Notes: generated from the sequence alone by a model not told the origin. A DNA stretch of 10,046 nucleotides from an uncultured Armatimonadota bacterium (GCA_937875395.1 CALNCU010000307.1:1-10046), one strand, 5' to 3'. Shown: positions 1 through 6,210, counted from the stretch's first letter. Translations and numbers: made by a program.

Positions 1-707
1 GTTGTAGGGTCCAGCGTGGCAAAGAGCTTGCGGTCTACAAGCACATCTGAGCCGGAGAGGGTGTTTAAAATAGTGGATTTCCCCGCGCTGGTATAGCCCA
101 CAAGCGCCGCCGATGGAAACGGCAGACGCCGCCTTCCTGCGCGCTGAACTCGCCTGTGCTGCCGAACCTCTTCCATCTCGTCCGTCAGATCGGCAATCCG
201 GTTTCTGATTCTGCGCCTGTCCGCCTCAAGCTTGGTCTCGCCGGGGCCGCGCGTGCCTATGCCGCCGCCAAGCCTGCTTAGGGAGGTGCTGTAACCGGCA
301 AGGCGCGGGAGCAGGTATTGAAGCTGCGCCAGTTCTACCTGAAGCTTGCCTTCCCGGGTCTGTGCGCGCTGGGCGAATATATCTAATATAAGCCCGGTAC
401 GATCTACAACACGGACGCTTACTGCTTCTTCAAGGTTTCTCTGCTGGGTTGGGGTGAGTTCTTCATTAACAATTACAAGGTTTGCATCCAGGGCCTTAAC
501 CTCTGTGTAAAGCTCCTCTGCCTTGCCTCGGCCAAGATAGAGCGCGGCATCCGGCTTTTGACGCCGCTGGATGAACTCTCCCAAGACTTCTGCGCCGGCT
601 GTTGAGGCCAGTTCCCGAAGTTCTGCAAGGGAGGCCGCATCCTGCGCTTCATTCCCAAATTCCAGGCTTACCAGCACAGCCCTGTCGGATGAGATTATCT
701 CTTCCAT
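1..707 (-). CDS. hflX: GTPase HflX (3' end beyond the window)
   Basis: Ribosome-associated GTPase of the HflX family, which in other bacteria splits stalled or heat-damaged 70S ribosomes. The first 235 codons are visible; the rest runs off the left edge. Residues 1-120 form the HflX N-terminal domain, with the typical LGRGKAEEL stretch at 58-66. The glycine-rich family signature SRLGGGIGTRGPGETKLE lies at 144-161, followed by a charged helical linker. The Walker A/G1 motif GYTSAGKST is at 204-212, and TLDPT, the start of the G2 region, is just before the edge. G3 and G4 are outside the window. The ATG at 707 follows AGGAG by only 4 bases, a short spacing, and that site abuts a hairpin. It lies 48 bases after the dapL stop codon and is probably the last visible gene of the miaA-hfq-dapF-dapL-hflX run. 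Family assignment is secure from the glycine-rich signature plus G1. Confidence 0.95.
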   Translation of the reverse strand, partial: MEEIISSDRAVLVSLEFGNEAQDAASLAELRELASTAGAEVLGEFIQRRQKPDAALYLGRGKAEELYTEVKALDANLVIVNEELTPTQQRNLEEAVSVRVVDRTGLILDIFAQRAQTREGKLQVELAQLQYLLPRLAGYSTSLSRLGGGIGTRGPGETKLEADRRRIRNRIADLTDEMEEVRQHRRVQRAGRRRLPFPSAALVGYTSAGKSTILNTLSGSDVLVDRKLFATLDPT

Positions 708-720
708 CGCGCTCCTACAA

Positions 721-749
721 AGGCCCGCATGCACACTGCACGCGGGCCT
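721..749 (-). terminator. Intercistronic hairpin between dapL and hflX
   Basis: A 13-base-pair inverted repeat with a 3-base loop: arms 721-733 and 737-749. Read as minus-strand RNA, the only non-Watson-Crick pair is a G-U wobble (positions 741 and 729). On the plus strand the same pair would be an A-C mismatch, so the structure fits minus-strand transcripts best. It begins 6 bases after the dapL TAA stop. Only three T residues follow the stem before the AGGAG of hflX, so it is a poor intrinsic terminator. It may instead be a processing or stability element, or it may limit hflX expression. Confidence 0.6.
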
Positions 750-755
750 GCAAAA

Positions 756-1943
756 TTACCAGTTTATGGTGAGGTTCTTCTTCATTCTATCCACCGCCTG
801 GGCAATGCGGTCTCCATTGTTGTCACCGCTTACGGTAAGAGAGAACCTTACGTACCCTTCCCCGTGCTGCCCGTACCCTACCCCGGGTATAACCAGCACG
901 CCTGCCTCTTCCAGAAGCTTCTTTGCAAACTCCATGGATGTATACCCGGATGGAACGGGCGCCCATACGTAAAGGGTGGCCTTTGTTTTGGACAGGTTCC
1001 ACCCAAGGCTGTTTAATCCGTCTATAAGAATGTCACGCCGCCTGGTGTAGACATCCAGTGTCTGCCGGTTGATATCTTCATTATCAAGGGCGAATGCGGC
1101 GGCCATATCTACTGCCGGAAACTGCTTTGAATCTATGTTGGACTTCATCTTGTTAAGTGCGCGTACTATCTCTGGGTTTCCTGCCGCAAAACCAACCCTC
1201 CAACCCGTCATGTTGAACGTTTTGGAGAGGGAATGAAGCTCTATGCCCACATCCATTCCGCCCTCCACCTCCAGGAAGCTGGGGGCCTTGTACCCATCAT
1301 AGGCTACTTCACTATAGGCACAGTCATGGCAGACTATGATGTTATGCTCTTTTGCAAACGCCACCACGTCAGAGAAGAACTCCTTTGTGGCAACGGCGCC
1401 CGTGGGGTTGTTGGGATAGTTTATGAAGAGCAGTTTTGCCTTTTTTGCCACGTCCGTGGGGATGGTGGTAAGATCAGGCAAAAATCCGTTTTTTGCAAGG
1501 AGCGGCATGGCGTATGCCTCTCCGCCGGCCATGGCTGTGTTTACCTTGTAGACGGTATAGCCCGGATCAGGAACAAGGCTTATATCTCCGGGATTGATGT
1601 ATGCCCATGCCAGGTGCGCAAGCCCTTCCTTTGAGCCGATCAGAAGGAGTAGTTCCCCCTTCGATGAATCCAGCTTGATGCCGAACCTTCTGTTAAACCA
1701 GGATTCTGCAGCAGCTATGAACTCCGGGCAGCCGTAGTCTGATTCGTCATAGCGGTGCGTGGAGGGATCCTTCGCCGCCTCTATCAGCCGGTCTATAATG
1801 GGCGCCGGGGTTGGAAGATCAGGGTCGCCTATTCCAAAATCTATAAGATCCTTACCCTCAGAGATGGCTTTGGCCTTTGCGCGGGCAATCTCTCCAAATA
1901 GATAAGGCGGAATGCTGTTAAGTCTGTCTGCATACGGTACCAA
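756..1943 (-). CDS. dapL: LL-diaminopimelate aminotransferase, DapL type
   Basis: PLP-dependent class I/II (fold type I) aminotransferase of 395 residues, the normal length for DapL. The predicted reaction converts tetrahydrodipicolinate plus glutamate directly to L,L-diaminopimelate, bypassing the succinylase or acetylase route to lysine and peptidoglycan. Visible motifs are GIGDPDLPTP at 37-46, the PLP pocket NYPNNPTG at 175-182, D207 in HDCAY (expected to bind the pyridine nitrogen) and SLSKT with the Schiff-base lysine K241. The N-terminal YADRLNSIPPYLF resembles the second DapL subgroup. The start is TTG at 1943, with AAGGAGG 7 bases upstream; the nearby ATG at 1933 is out of frame. It lies 71 bases after dapF, the next enzyme of the pathway, which favours DapL over a general alanine or aspartate aminotransferase. 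The gap holds a terminator-like hairpin. Substrate is inferred from family and context. Confidence 0.92.
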   Translation of the reverse strand: MVPYADRLNSIPPYLFGEIARAKAKAISEGKDLIDFGIGDPDLPTPAPIIDRLIEAAKDPSTHRYDESDYGCPEFIAAAESWFNRRFGIKLDSSKGELLLLIGSKEGLAHLAWAYINPGDISLVPDPGYTVYKVNTAMAGGEAYAMPLLAKNGFLPDLTTIPTDVAKKAKLLFINYPNNPTGAVATKEFFSDVVAFAKEHNIIVCHDCAYSEVAYDGYKAPSFLEVEGGMDVGIELHSLSKTFNMTGWRVGFAAGNPEIVRALNKMKSNIDSKQFPAVDMAAAFALDNEDINRQTLDVYTRRRDILIDGLNSLGWNLSKTKATLYVWAPVPSGYTSMEFAKKLLEEAGVLVIPGVGYGQHGEGYVRFSLTVSGDNNGDRIAQAVDRMKKNLTINW

Positions 1944-1950
1944 TATAAAG

Positions 1951-1957
1951 CCTCCTT
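1951..1957 (-). promoter_or_regulatory. Ribosome binding site for dapL (decides a TTG start)
   Basis: AAGGAGG on the minus strand, 7 bases before TTG at 1943-1941. No in-frame ATG or GTG is placed as well, so this site fixes the TTG as the start. It begins only two bases after the T tract of the terminator-like hairpin, so folding and ribosome binding could compete. Confidence 0.8.
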
Positions 1958-1959
1958 AT

Positions 1960-1986
1960 AAAAAATGGGGGACACAAGCCCCCCAT
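1960..1986 (-). terminator. Intrinsic terminator-like hairpin between dapF and dapL
   Basis: On the minus strand, ATGGGGG pairs with CCCCCAT (arms 1980-1986 and 1965-1971, loop of 8). A run of six T residues follows (1965-1960, the first shared with the stem). This is the classic form of a Rho-independent terminator. It lies inside what otherwise looks like one operon and ends just before the dapL ribosome binding site. Either part of the transcript stops after dapF or the site is an attenuator. The stem is short, so read-through is likely. Confidence 0.7.
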
Positions 1987-1988
1987 GC

Positions 1989-2010
1989 GGCGGTTGCAGA
2001 GATGCCCGCC
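1989..2010 (-). other. Second hairpin upstream of the dapF-dapL terminator
   Basis: Minus-strand RNA can form GGCGG/CCGCC (2010-2006 with 1993-1989), continued by GCA/TGC (2005-2003 with 1998-1996) with a 2-base bulge and a UCUC loop. It starts 4 bases after the dapF stop codon and sits two bases before the terminator stem. It may be only a 3'-end stabiliser, or part of a switch with the terminator. I did not find a clear alternative pairing that joins the two. Confidence 0.4.
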
Positions 2011-2014
2011 TGCT

Positions 2015-2857
2015 CTACTGCAATTTGTATGTGCCCGTGAATACTTCCTCTGCCGGGCCGGTCATGTAGACGTTGCCGTCTTTACGCCATTCTATAAAAA
2101 GGTCCCCGCCGGGCAGATGAACCGTGGCGGCGTTCTTGATCTTCTTGTTTAAGACCCCGGCAACCACGGATGCGCAGGCGCCTGTTCCGCATGCCAGCGT
2201 GGGGCCGGCGCCCCTCTCCCATACCCGGAAGTTAATCTCATCCTCCCCTAAAACTTCTATAAACTCTACATTGGTCTTTTTGGGGAAGGCTTTGTGGGTC
2301 TCTATCTTTGGGCCAAGGGTAGAGAGCGGCACATCCTTCACAGAATCTACAAAGGTTATGCAGTGAGGGTTGCCCATGGATACGCAGGTGATATTAAGAA
2401 TCTCTCCGTCCACATCAAGCGGCTGGGAGATCACCTGTCCATCATAACCCTGAACCGGAATCTCCTCTGCATTAAGCCGGGGAGCGCCCATGTTGACAGT
2501 GAAGCCCGTCCGCCCGCCTGTTTTAGCGACGGTTACGGTTTTAATACCGGCCAGCGTTTCCACTGTGACGGTATCGCACATCCGCCCCCTCTCCAAAAGG
2601 TATCGGGCAAAACAGCGGATGCCGTTTCCGCACATCTCCGCCTCGCTGCCATCGGAGTTTATTATCTGCATCCGGCAATCCGCAACATTGGAAGGCAGAA
2701 CCAGTATAAGCCCGTCGCCGCCTATGCCAAAGTTTCGGTCGCACACTCTTTTGGCAAGATCAAATAAGTCTACTCCCCGCAGGGACTCCTGCGTTCCATC
2801 CGCTATAACAAAATCGTTACCCAGGCCCTGCGCCTTAACAAAATCCAGGTTGCTCAT
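2015..2857 (-). CDS. dapF: Diaminopimelate epimerase
   Basis: Cofactor-independent, two-cysteine epimerase that turns L,L-diaminopimelate into meso-diaminopimelate for lysine and peptidoglycan cross-bridges; cytoplasmic. Length is 280 residues, usual for the family. Both mirror-image halves are present. The first carries GNDF at 13-16, GIGGDG at 44-49 and EMCGNGIRC with catalytic C76 at 74-82. The second carries NPH at 163-165, WERGAGPT at 213-220 and ACGTGACAS with catalytic C223 at 222-230. The ATG at 2857 lies one base after the hfq stop (TAACATG), with GGAAGAG inside the end of hfq as ribosome binding site, so translation is probably coupled to hfq. The product of the next gene, DapL, is its substrate. 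All key residues are present. Confidence 0.97.
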   Translation of the reverse strand: MSNLDFVKAQGLGNDFVIADGTQESLRGVDLFDLAKRVCDRNFGIGGDGLILVLPSNVADCRMQIINSDGSEAEMCGNGIRCFARYLLERGRMCDTVTVETLAGIKTVTVAKTGGRTGFTVNMGAPRLNAEEIPVQGYDGQVISQPLDVDGEILNITCVSMGNPHCITFVDSVKDVPLSTLGPKIETHKAFPKKTNVEFIEVLGEDEINFRVWERGAGPTLACGTGACASVVAGVLNKKIKNAATVHLPGGDLFIEWRKDGNVYMTGPAEEVFTGTYKLQ

Positions 2858-2858
2858 G

Positions 2859-3128
2859 TTACTCTTCCGTTGTCTCCGATGCTTCTTCTTTTATGCCTTC
2901 AGTCATGGGTATGTTTACCTGCCTTGACGGTACCACAGAGGCTATGGCATGCTTGTATACTATTTGCGTGGTCTTGCCGGGGCTTTCAAGCATTACGGTA
3001 AATGCATCAAACCCTTTAACCATCCCTTTAAGCTGCACACCGCCGGTAAGATAAATGGTGACGGGTACGCGTTCCTTACGAACCTGGTTCAGGAACAAGT
3101 CCTGCAGGTTGAGCGGTCCCTTATTCAT
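2859..3128 (-). CDS. hfq: RNA chaperone Hfq
   Basis: Sm-like hexameric RNA chaperone that pairs small RNAs with mRNAs. With the ATG at 3128 the protein has 89 residues. A GTG at 3155 would add nine residues, but GGAGGAG lies 7 bases before 3128 and the resulting N-terminus (MNKGPLNLQD) matches the family. The Sm core spans about 8-68: proximal-face Q9 and D10, Sm1 with GFDAFTVMLE at 39-48, and Sm2 YKHAIASVVPSR at 58-69. The rim patch RKER at 17-20 corresponds to RRER of E. coli. The C-terminal tail is short and acidic, with six glutamates among residues 77-89. It is 60 bases downstream of miaA and one base upstream of dapF; I saw no convincing promoter in the miaA-hfq gap. Confidence 0.97.
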   Translation of the reverse strand: MNKGPLNLQDLFLNQVRKERVPVTIYLTGGVQLKGMVKGFDAFTVMLESPGKTTQIVYKHAIASVVPSRQVNIPMTEGIKEEASETTEE

Positions 3129-3135
3129 GAGATGT

Positions 3136-3142
3136 CTCCTCC
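3136..3142 (-). promoter_or_regulatory. Ribosome binding site for hfq (decides the start)
   Basis: GGAGGAG on the minus strand, 7 bases before ATG at 3128-3126. It falls inside the coding sequence that would result from the longer GTG start at 3155, which has no comparable site. The shorter Hfq start is therefore preferred. Confidence 0.85.
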
Positions 3143-3188
3143 AGTCCTTTTTCACTGCATTAAAAATATTGAATCAGGCCGATTAACT

Positions 3189-4124
3189 TTAAACCCTTCC
3201 CAGAAGACCGGCTATCTCCCGGGCCATGTCTGCTGCTGTTCTATTAAGGGTGTCCACCCAGAGAATCCTGGGTTCAGCCTTAAACCATGTAAACTGTCTC
3301 TTTGCAAAACGACGAGTATCTCTTTTAAGCAGATCAACCGCGGTCTCCAGGTTGTATTGGCCTTCAAGATACCCTGCAATCTGTTTATACCCAAGCCCGC
3401 GCATAGATGGCAGGTTTGGGCTGTATCCGCAATCAAGCAGATGCTTCACCTCTTCAACAAGCCCTTCCTCTATCTGTTCATCCACTCTGCGGTTAATCCG
3501 CTCATACAGATGAGGCCGGCTGATGGTAAGCCCGAACATACGTATTTTATAAGGGAGCTCTGCCGCGCGCCCCGCCTTGTGAAAAGCCGATATGGGAGTA
3601 CCCGTCTGCCGGTATACTTCCAGCGCTCGGATAATACGTTTAAGATCGTTCTCATGCAACCGAGCCGCCGTTTCAGGGTCTACCTCTGCAAGCTGATTCA
3701 TCAGCGCCCGCCTGCCGTCTCTTTCCGCCGTCTCCAAGAGCTGTTTCCTAAACTCTTTATCCGGCGGCGCAATGGGGATATTCAGCCCATCCGTCAAAGA
3801 TTTTACGTACAAGCCCGTCCCGCCGACAACTACAGGCAGGCATTCCCTTTTGTATATATCCCCTATACATTCAAGGGACAAACGTTGAAACTCCGCAACG
3901 CTGAAATCTTGATCCGGGCAGACTACATCTATAAGGTGGAAGCGAGCCTGTTTCTGTTCGGCGGCAGTCGGCTTTGCGGTGCCTATATCCATGCCTTTGT
4001 AAACGGCCATGGAATCGGCCGAAATTATCTCTGCGTTTATAAGTTTTGCAAGCTCTATCCCAACCGCCGTTTTTCCGGTAGCCGTGGGGCCGACTATTGC
4101 AGCCAGTGTTCTCTCTTTACACAT
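3189..4124 (-). CDS. miaA: tRNA dimethylallyltransferase MiaA
   Basis: Transfers a dimethylallyl group to N6 of adenosine 37 in tRNAs that read codons starting with U, the first step to ms2i6A. From ATG at 4124 the protein has 311 residues, normal for MiaA. Motifs are the P-loop GPTATGKT at 12-19, DSMAVYKGMDIGTAKP at 37-52 (substrate-binding loop), GGTGLYV at 101-107, the tRNA-binding insert region near 115-200 and RRFAKRQFTWF at 271-281. The frame is open back to GTG at 4193, which would add 23 residues. That start is rejected because the predicted promoter boxes (4161-4190) lie inside the extension, and GGGAG sits 9 bases before 4124. First gene of the left operon, followed by hfq as in many bacteria. 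Confidence 0.97.
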   Translation of the reverse strand: MCKERTLAAIVGPTATGKTAVGIELAKLINAEIISADSMAVYKGMDIGTAKPTAAEQKQARFHLIDVVCPDQDFSVAEFQRLSLECIGDIYKRECLPVVVGGTGLYVKSLTDGLNIPIAPPDKEFRKQLLETAERDGRRALMNQLAEVDPETAARLHENDLKRIIRALEVYRQTGTPISAFHKAGRAAELPYKIRMFGLTISRPHLYERINRRVDEQIEEGLVEEVKHLLDCGYSPNLPSMRGLGYKQIAGYLEGQYNLETAVDLLKRDTRRFAKRQFTWFKAEPRILWVDTLNRTAADMAREIAGLLGRV

Positions 4125-4160
4125 AAAAACATTCTCCCACGCGCGCCCGTTGGCTTGTAA

Positions 4161-4190
4161 AGTATACCATAACCCCATAAGGATTGGCAA
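4161..4190 (-). promoter_or_regulatory. Sigma-70-type promoter for the miaA-hfq operon
   Basis: Minus-strand -35 TTGCCA (4190-4185), 18-base spacer, -10 TATACT (4166-4161), with an extended -10 TG one base before the -10. Transcription would begin near 4154, giving a leader of about 30 bases to the miaA ATG with its GGGAG. The position upstream of the first gene of the block and the fit to consensus make this a good prediction. Confidence 0.7.
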
Positions 4191-4231
4191 CACCGCGGAA
4201 TACCTGGGTACCTGTTTTGCACCTTGTTAAT

Positions 4232-4250
4232 TCCGTCTGGACGCGACGGA
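4232..4250. repeat. Short inverted repeat over the lipoprotein -35 region
   Basis: TCCGTC (4232-4237) and GACGGA (4245-4250) form a perfect 6-base inverted repeat with a 7-base spacer, centred on the weak -35 box. The size and place fit an operator for a dimeric regulator, but a single 6-base dyad can arise by chance. Confidence 0.35.
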
Positions 4251-4267
4251 TACACCTACTGTATAAT
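4238..4267 (+). promoter_or_regulatory. Promoter for the DUF2993 lipoprotein gene
   Basis: Perfect -10 TATAAT at 4262-4267 with a weak -35 TGGACG at 4238-4243 and an 18-base spacer. Transcription would start near 4274, about 40 bases before the TTG start. It diverges from the miaA promoter, with about 47 bases between the two -35 boxes. The weak -35 overlaps an inverted repeat, which suggests possible control by a DNA-binding protein. Confidence 0.6.
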
Positions 4268-4305
4268 AATCAAAATACAAGTACAATGAAACCACATAAT
4301 TTCCT

Positions 4306-4310
4306 GGAGG
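4306..4310 (+). promoter_or_regulatory. Ribosome binding site for the lipoprotein gene (decides a TTG start)
   Basis: GGAGG 5 bases before TTG at 4316-4318. The alternative ATG at 4286 is in frame but has no such site and would sit about 12 bases from the predicted transcription start. From the TTG the signal peptide has a normal short basic start. Confidence 0.65.
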
Positions 4311-4315
4311 GAAAG

Positions 4316-5047
4316 TTGAAGAAGATTTTTGCCGCATCAACCCTGCTCTTCTTTCTTGCAGGCTGTTCCGGCGGATACATAAGGTCTAAGGTTGAGACGG
4401 CCATTAGGGAGGCGCTGCCCAACTATATAGGCCCTGCAAAGGAGTATAAAGTAAGCGTATCCGGCTCTTCCAGCGCCATGATGAGCGGGAAGGTAGAAGG
4501 CGTGCATGTATTGGGTACGGATGTAAAGGTAAACATTACCCGCCCCGCCCCAAACGGCGGCCAGCTGGAGAAGGCTTTTCTTGATGTCCAGGAGATGTCT
4601 ATTGATATGCAGGATATCTTTTACGATATGAAGAGCCGCACCCTTGCAAGCGTGGCGAATGCAGATATTAAGGCGCGCGTAACGGAGGAATCCATAAACC
4701 GGTATGTAAGGGAGACTGTATCTAACGGGCGAAACTATACCATATCGCTCCTCCCTGGGAAGATTGAGGCGGAGCTTACGGCCAGCGCCCTTGGGTTCTC
4801 TATCCCCGTAAGGCTCTCCGGGCGGCTGATGATTGCAAACGGCGGCAGGGTGAACTTTGAGCCGGACAGCGCATCCATGGCACAGATACCTATTCCAAAA
4901 TCCGCAGTAAATGTACTTATTTCAAGGATAAACCCCGTGCTTGATCTCTCTACGTTTACATTCCCCGTAACGCTTGAGAAGATTAACGTAACGCAGGGAG
5001 CCATGGAACTTGTTGGGCACGGCAGCTATACCGCCCCCAAGAACTAG
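4316..5047 (+). CDS. Predicted lipoprotein with DUF2993 (LmeA-like) domain
   Basis: From TTG at 4316 the protein has 243 residues. It begins with a lipoprotein signal peptide: K2, K3, hydrophobic 4-15 and lipobox LAGC with the modified cysteine at C17, followed by Ser-Gly-Gly. The mature part resembles DUF2993/LmeA-like proteins: alternating beta-rich segments, a region ending in VTEESINRYV (about 125-134), then KIEAELTASALGFSIPVRL-type strands and a C-terminal beta region. In LmeA of mycobacteria this fold binds phospholipid and supports lipomannan synthesis. That is family knowledge, not evidence for the same role here. Serine after the lipid cysteine would suit outer-membrane sorting in a diderm, but the cell type is unknown. 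It is the only plus-strand gene, has its own promoter, and converges on the methyltransferase gene. Lipoprotein call firm; family call moderate. Confidence 0.7.
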   Translation: MKKIFAASTLLFFLAGCSGGYIRSKVETAIREALPNYIGPAKEYKVSVSGSSSAMMSGKVEGVHVLGTDVKVNITRPAPNGGQLEKAFLDVQEMSIDMQDIFYDMKSRTLASVANADIKARVTEESINRYVRETVSNGRNYTISLLPGKIEAELTASALGFSIPVRLSGRLMIANGGRVNFEPDSASMAQIPIPKSAVNVLISRINPVLDLSTFTFPVTLEKINVTQGAMELVGHGSYTAPKN

Positions 5048-5048
5048 C

Positions 5049-5076
5049 ATCTGCCAAATTAGATTGGGGTGCAGAT
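5049..5076. terminator. Hairpin at the convergent gene ends
   Basis: ATCTGC (5049-5054) pairs with GCAGAT (5071-5076), and CAA/TTG inside the loop can extend it with a bulge. It spans the 11-base gap between the two stop codons and runs into the end of the methyltransferase gene. No T run follows on either strand, so it is at best a weak two-way terminator or a 3'-end stabiliser. Confidence 0.3.
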
Positions 5077-6210
5077 AAACGCCCAGGGACGCTTATCTAT
5101 GCGTGTGAGTATAAGCACAGCCTCGCGCGTGCCCGCACCGGAGAGCCGTTTTTCTATCTGGGCAGGCTCAAACGGAACTCCCCGCTTTTTTACTATTACC
5201 CGGCCGATATCCAGCCCCCTTAACCGGCGTGCAAGATGCTTAACGTTGAACGGGAGAGAATCCTCTACCGCATACCCGCGCCAGAGGGGGTTTTCAACCC
5301 GTGCGTTAGAAGAGAGATAGGCAATGGAAGGGTCTATCTTCCACGCGCCAAGCCCGGTTGCAAGTTCATCAACAAGATGCGCCCGTATAATACATGGGTC
5401 CGGCTCGTAGATAAAGCTCCCCGGCGGACGGATGGGGGCCTCAACATCGCCATGAGGGGATATTGTTGCGCGGCTGGGGAGGGATGTGGCGGAGAGCGGA
5501 GCGCGGCAAAGGGCGCCGTACCATACCACGGCCTCCTTGCACTCCCCGCTTTCCGATATAAATTCAAGTCCGCCGCCAAGGGATTGCAGATTGGCATCAT
5601 CCATCATGGGAGAGAGTTTTACCCCTGTATTGGGGATGGTGTTATGGAGTCGGTGGATAAAATTTACAGAGGGACTGATCTCTAAGAGGTTGATTGTACG
5701 CCGCCCTTCCACTCTTCTGGACGGGTCTATGAACGCCGCATCTGCAGAGAGGTCTATACTCTCTGCATCCAGGCAAAGAAACCGGACGTTACCCGAAACA
5801 CCGTAGACAGATGCGTTGTGCTGCGCCATTATTATGCGCACCGGGTCAGAATCCACCGCAACAACCCGGCATCTTTTGGCAAGCTCAATGGTATCTCCCC
5901 CTATGCCGCATGCAATATCCAGCACACAGGAACCTTCCGCATATCTTTCTGCGCGGTAGCCGGAGACAACTTGGCCGGAGGATTGCTCCAGGGCCTCCCG
6001 CGTAAAGAACATCTGGTGGGCGCGGGCAAACTTTTTCTCCGCACGTTTTCTTAGCTCAAGGGTCTCCACGGCCGCGCTTGAAAGGTGTGCGGGGTAGTGC
6101 TTTCGAAGAGTGGTGAGGCGCTGAAGCAGGCTCCCGGAGAGGGAGGCAGCCGTATCAAGAAGGGTGGCGCCCTCCGGGCTTAGAAGATACCTGATAGTCT
6201 CAATATCCAT
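5059..6210 (-). CDS. Class I SAM methyltransferase with THUMP-like C-terminal domain
   Basis: 383 residues. The N-terminal helical part (1-90) is followed by a Rossmann methyltransferase core. Motif I is VLDIACGIGGDT at 96-107 and the acidic ribose-binding residue is D120 in VAVDSDP. IDPSRR lies at 161-166, where nucleic-acid amine methyltransferases often have (D/N)PP(Y/F/W) and where THUMP-like proteins have DPxRR. The C-terminal third (about 285-383), including ARVENPLWRGY and IVKKRGVPFEP, matches the THUMP-like domain. The methylated substrate is not known to me. RNA is a reasonable guess from the THUMP relation, not shown by the sequence. The ATG lies 7 bases after the maf stop with no clear ribosome binding site, so translation is probably coupled. 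Last gene of the right block. Methyltransferase fold is certain; subfamily likely. Confidence 0.75.
   Translation of the reverse strand: MDIETIRYLLSPEGATLLDTAASLSGSLLQRLTTLRKHYPAHLSSAAVETLELRKRAEKKFARAHQMFFTREALEQSSGQVVSGYRAERYAEGSCVLDIACGIGGDTIELAKRCRVVAVDSDPVRIIMAQHNASVYGVSGNVRFLCLDAESIDLSADAAFIDPSRRVEGRRTINLLEISPSVNFIHRLHNTIPNTGVKLSPMMDDANLQSLGGGLEFISESGECKEAVVWYGALCRAPLSATSLPSRATISPHGDVEAPIRPPGSFIYEPDPCIIRAHLVDELATGLGAWKIDPSIAYLSSNARVENPLWRGYAVEDSLPFNVKHLARRLRGLDIGRVIVKKRGVPFEPAQIEKRLSGAGTREAVLILTRIDKRPWAFICTPI

Noticed and set aside
1944..2014. Lysine riboswitch in front of dapL
   Set aside because: The gap is only 71 bases and holds two simple hairpins; a lysine riboswitch is much longer and has a multi-helix junction that is not seen.
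3129..3188. Separate hfq promoter or terminator in the miaA-hfq gap
   Set aside because: A T-rich stretch and a 4-base dyad are present, but neither a paired -35/-10 nor a stable stem could be made out.
2949..4160. A 403-codon plus-strand open frame opposite miaA and hfq
   Set aside because: It is fully antisense to two certain genes, its translation has no recognisable domain and is rich in Cys, Arg and Pro as expected of a shadow frame, and no promoter or ribosome binding site supports it.
4201..4214. Direct repeat TACCTG-2-TACCTG near the divergent promoters
   Set aside because: Two 6-base copies only, outside the promoter boxes; easily due to chance.
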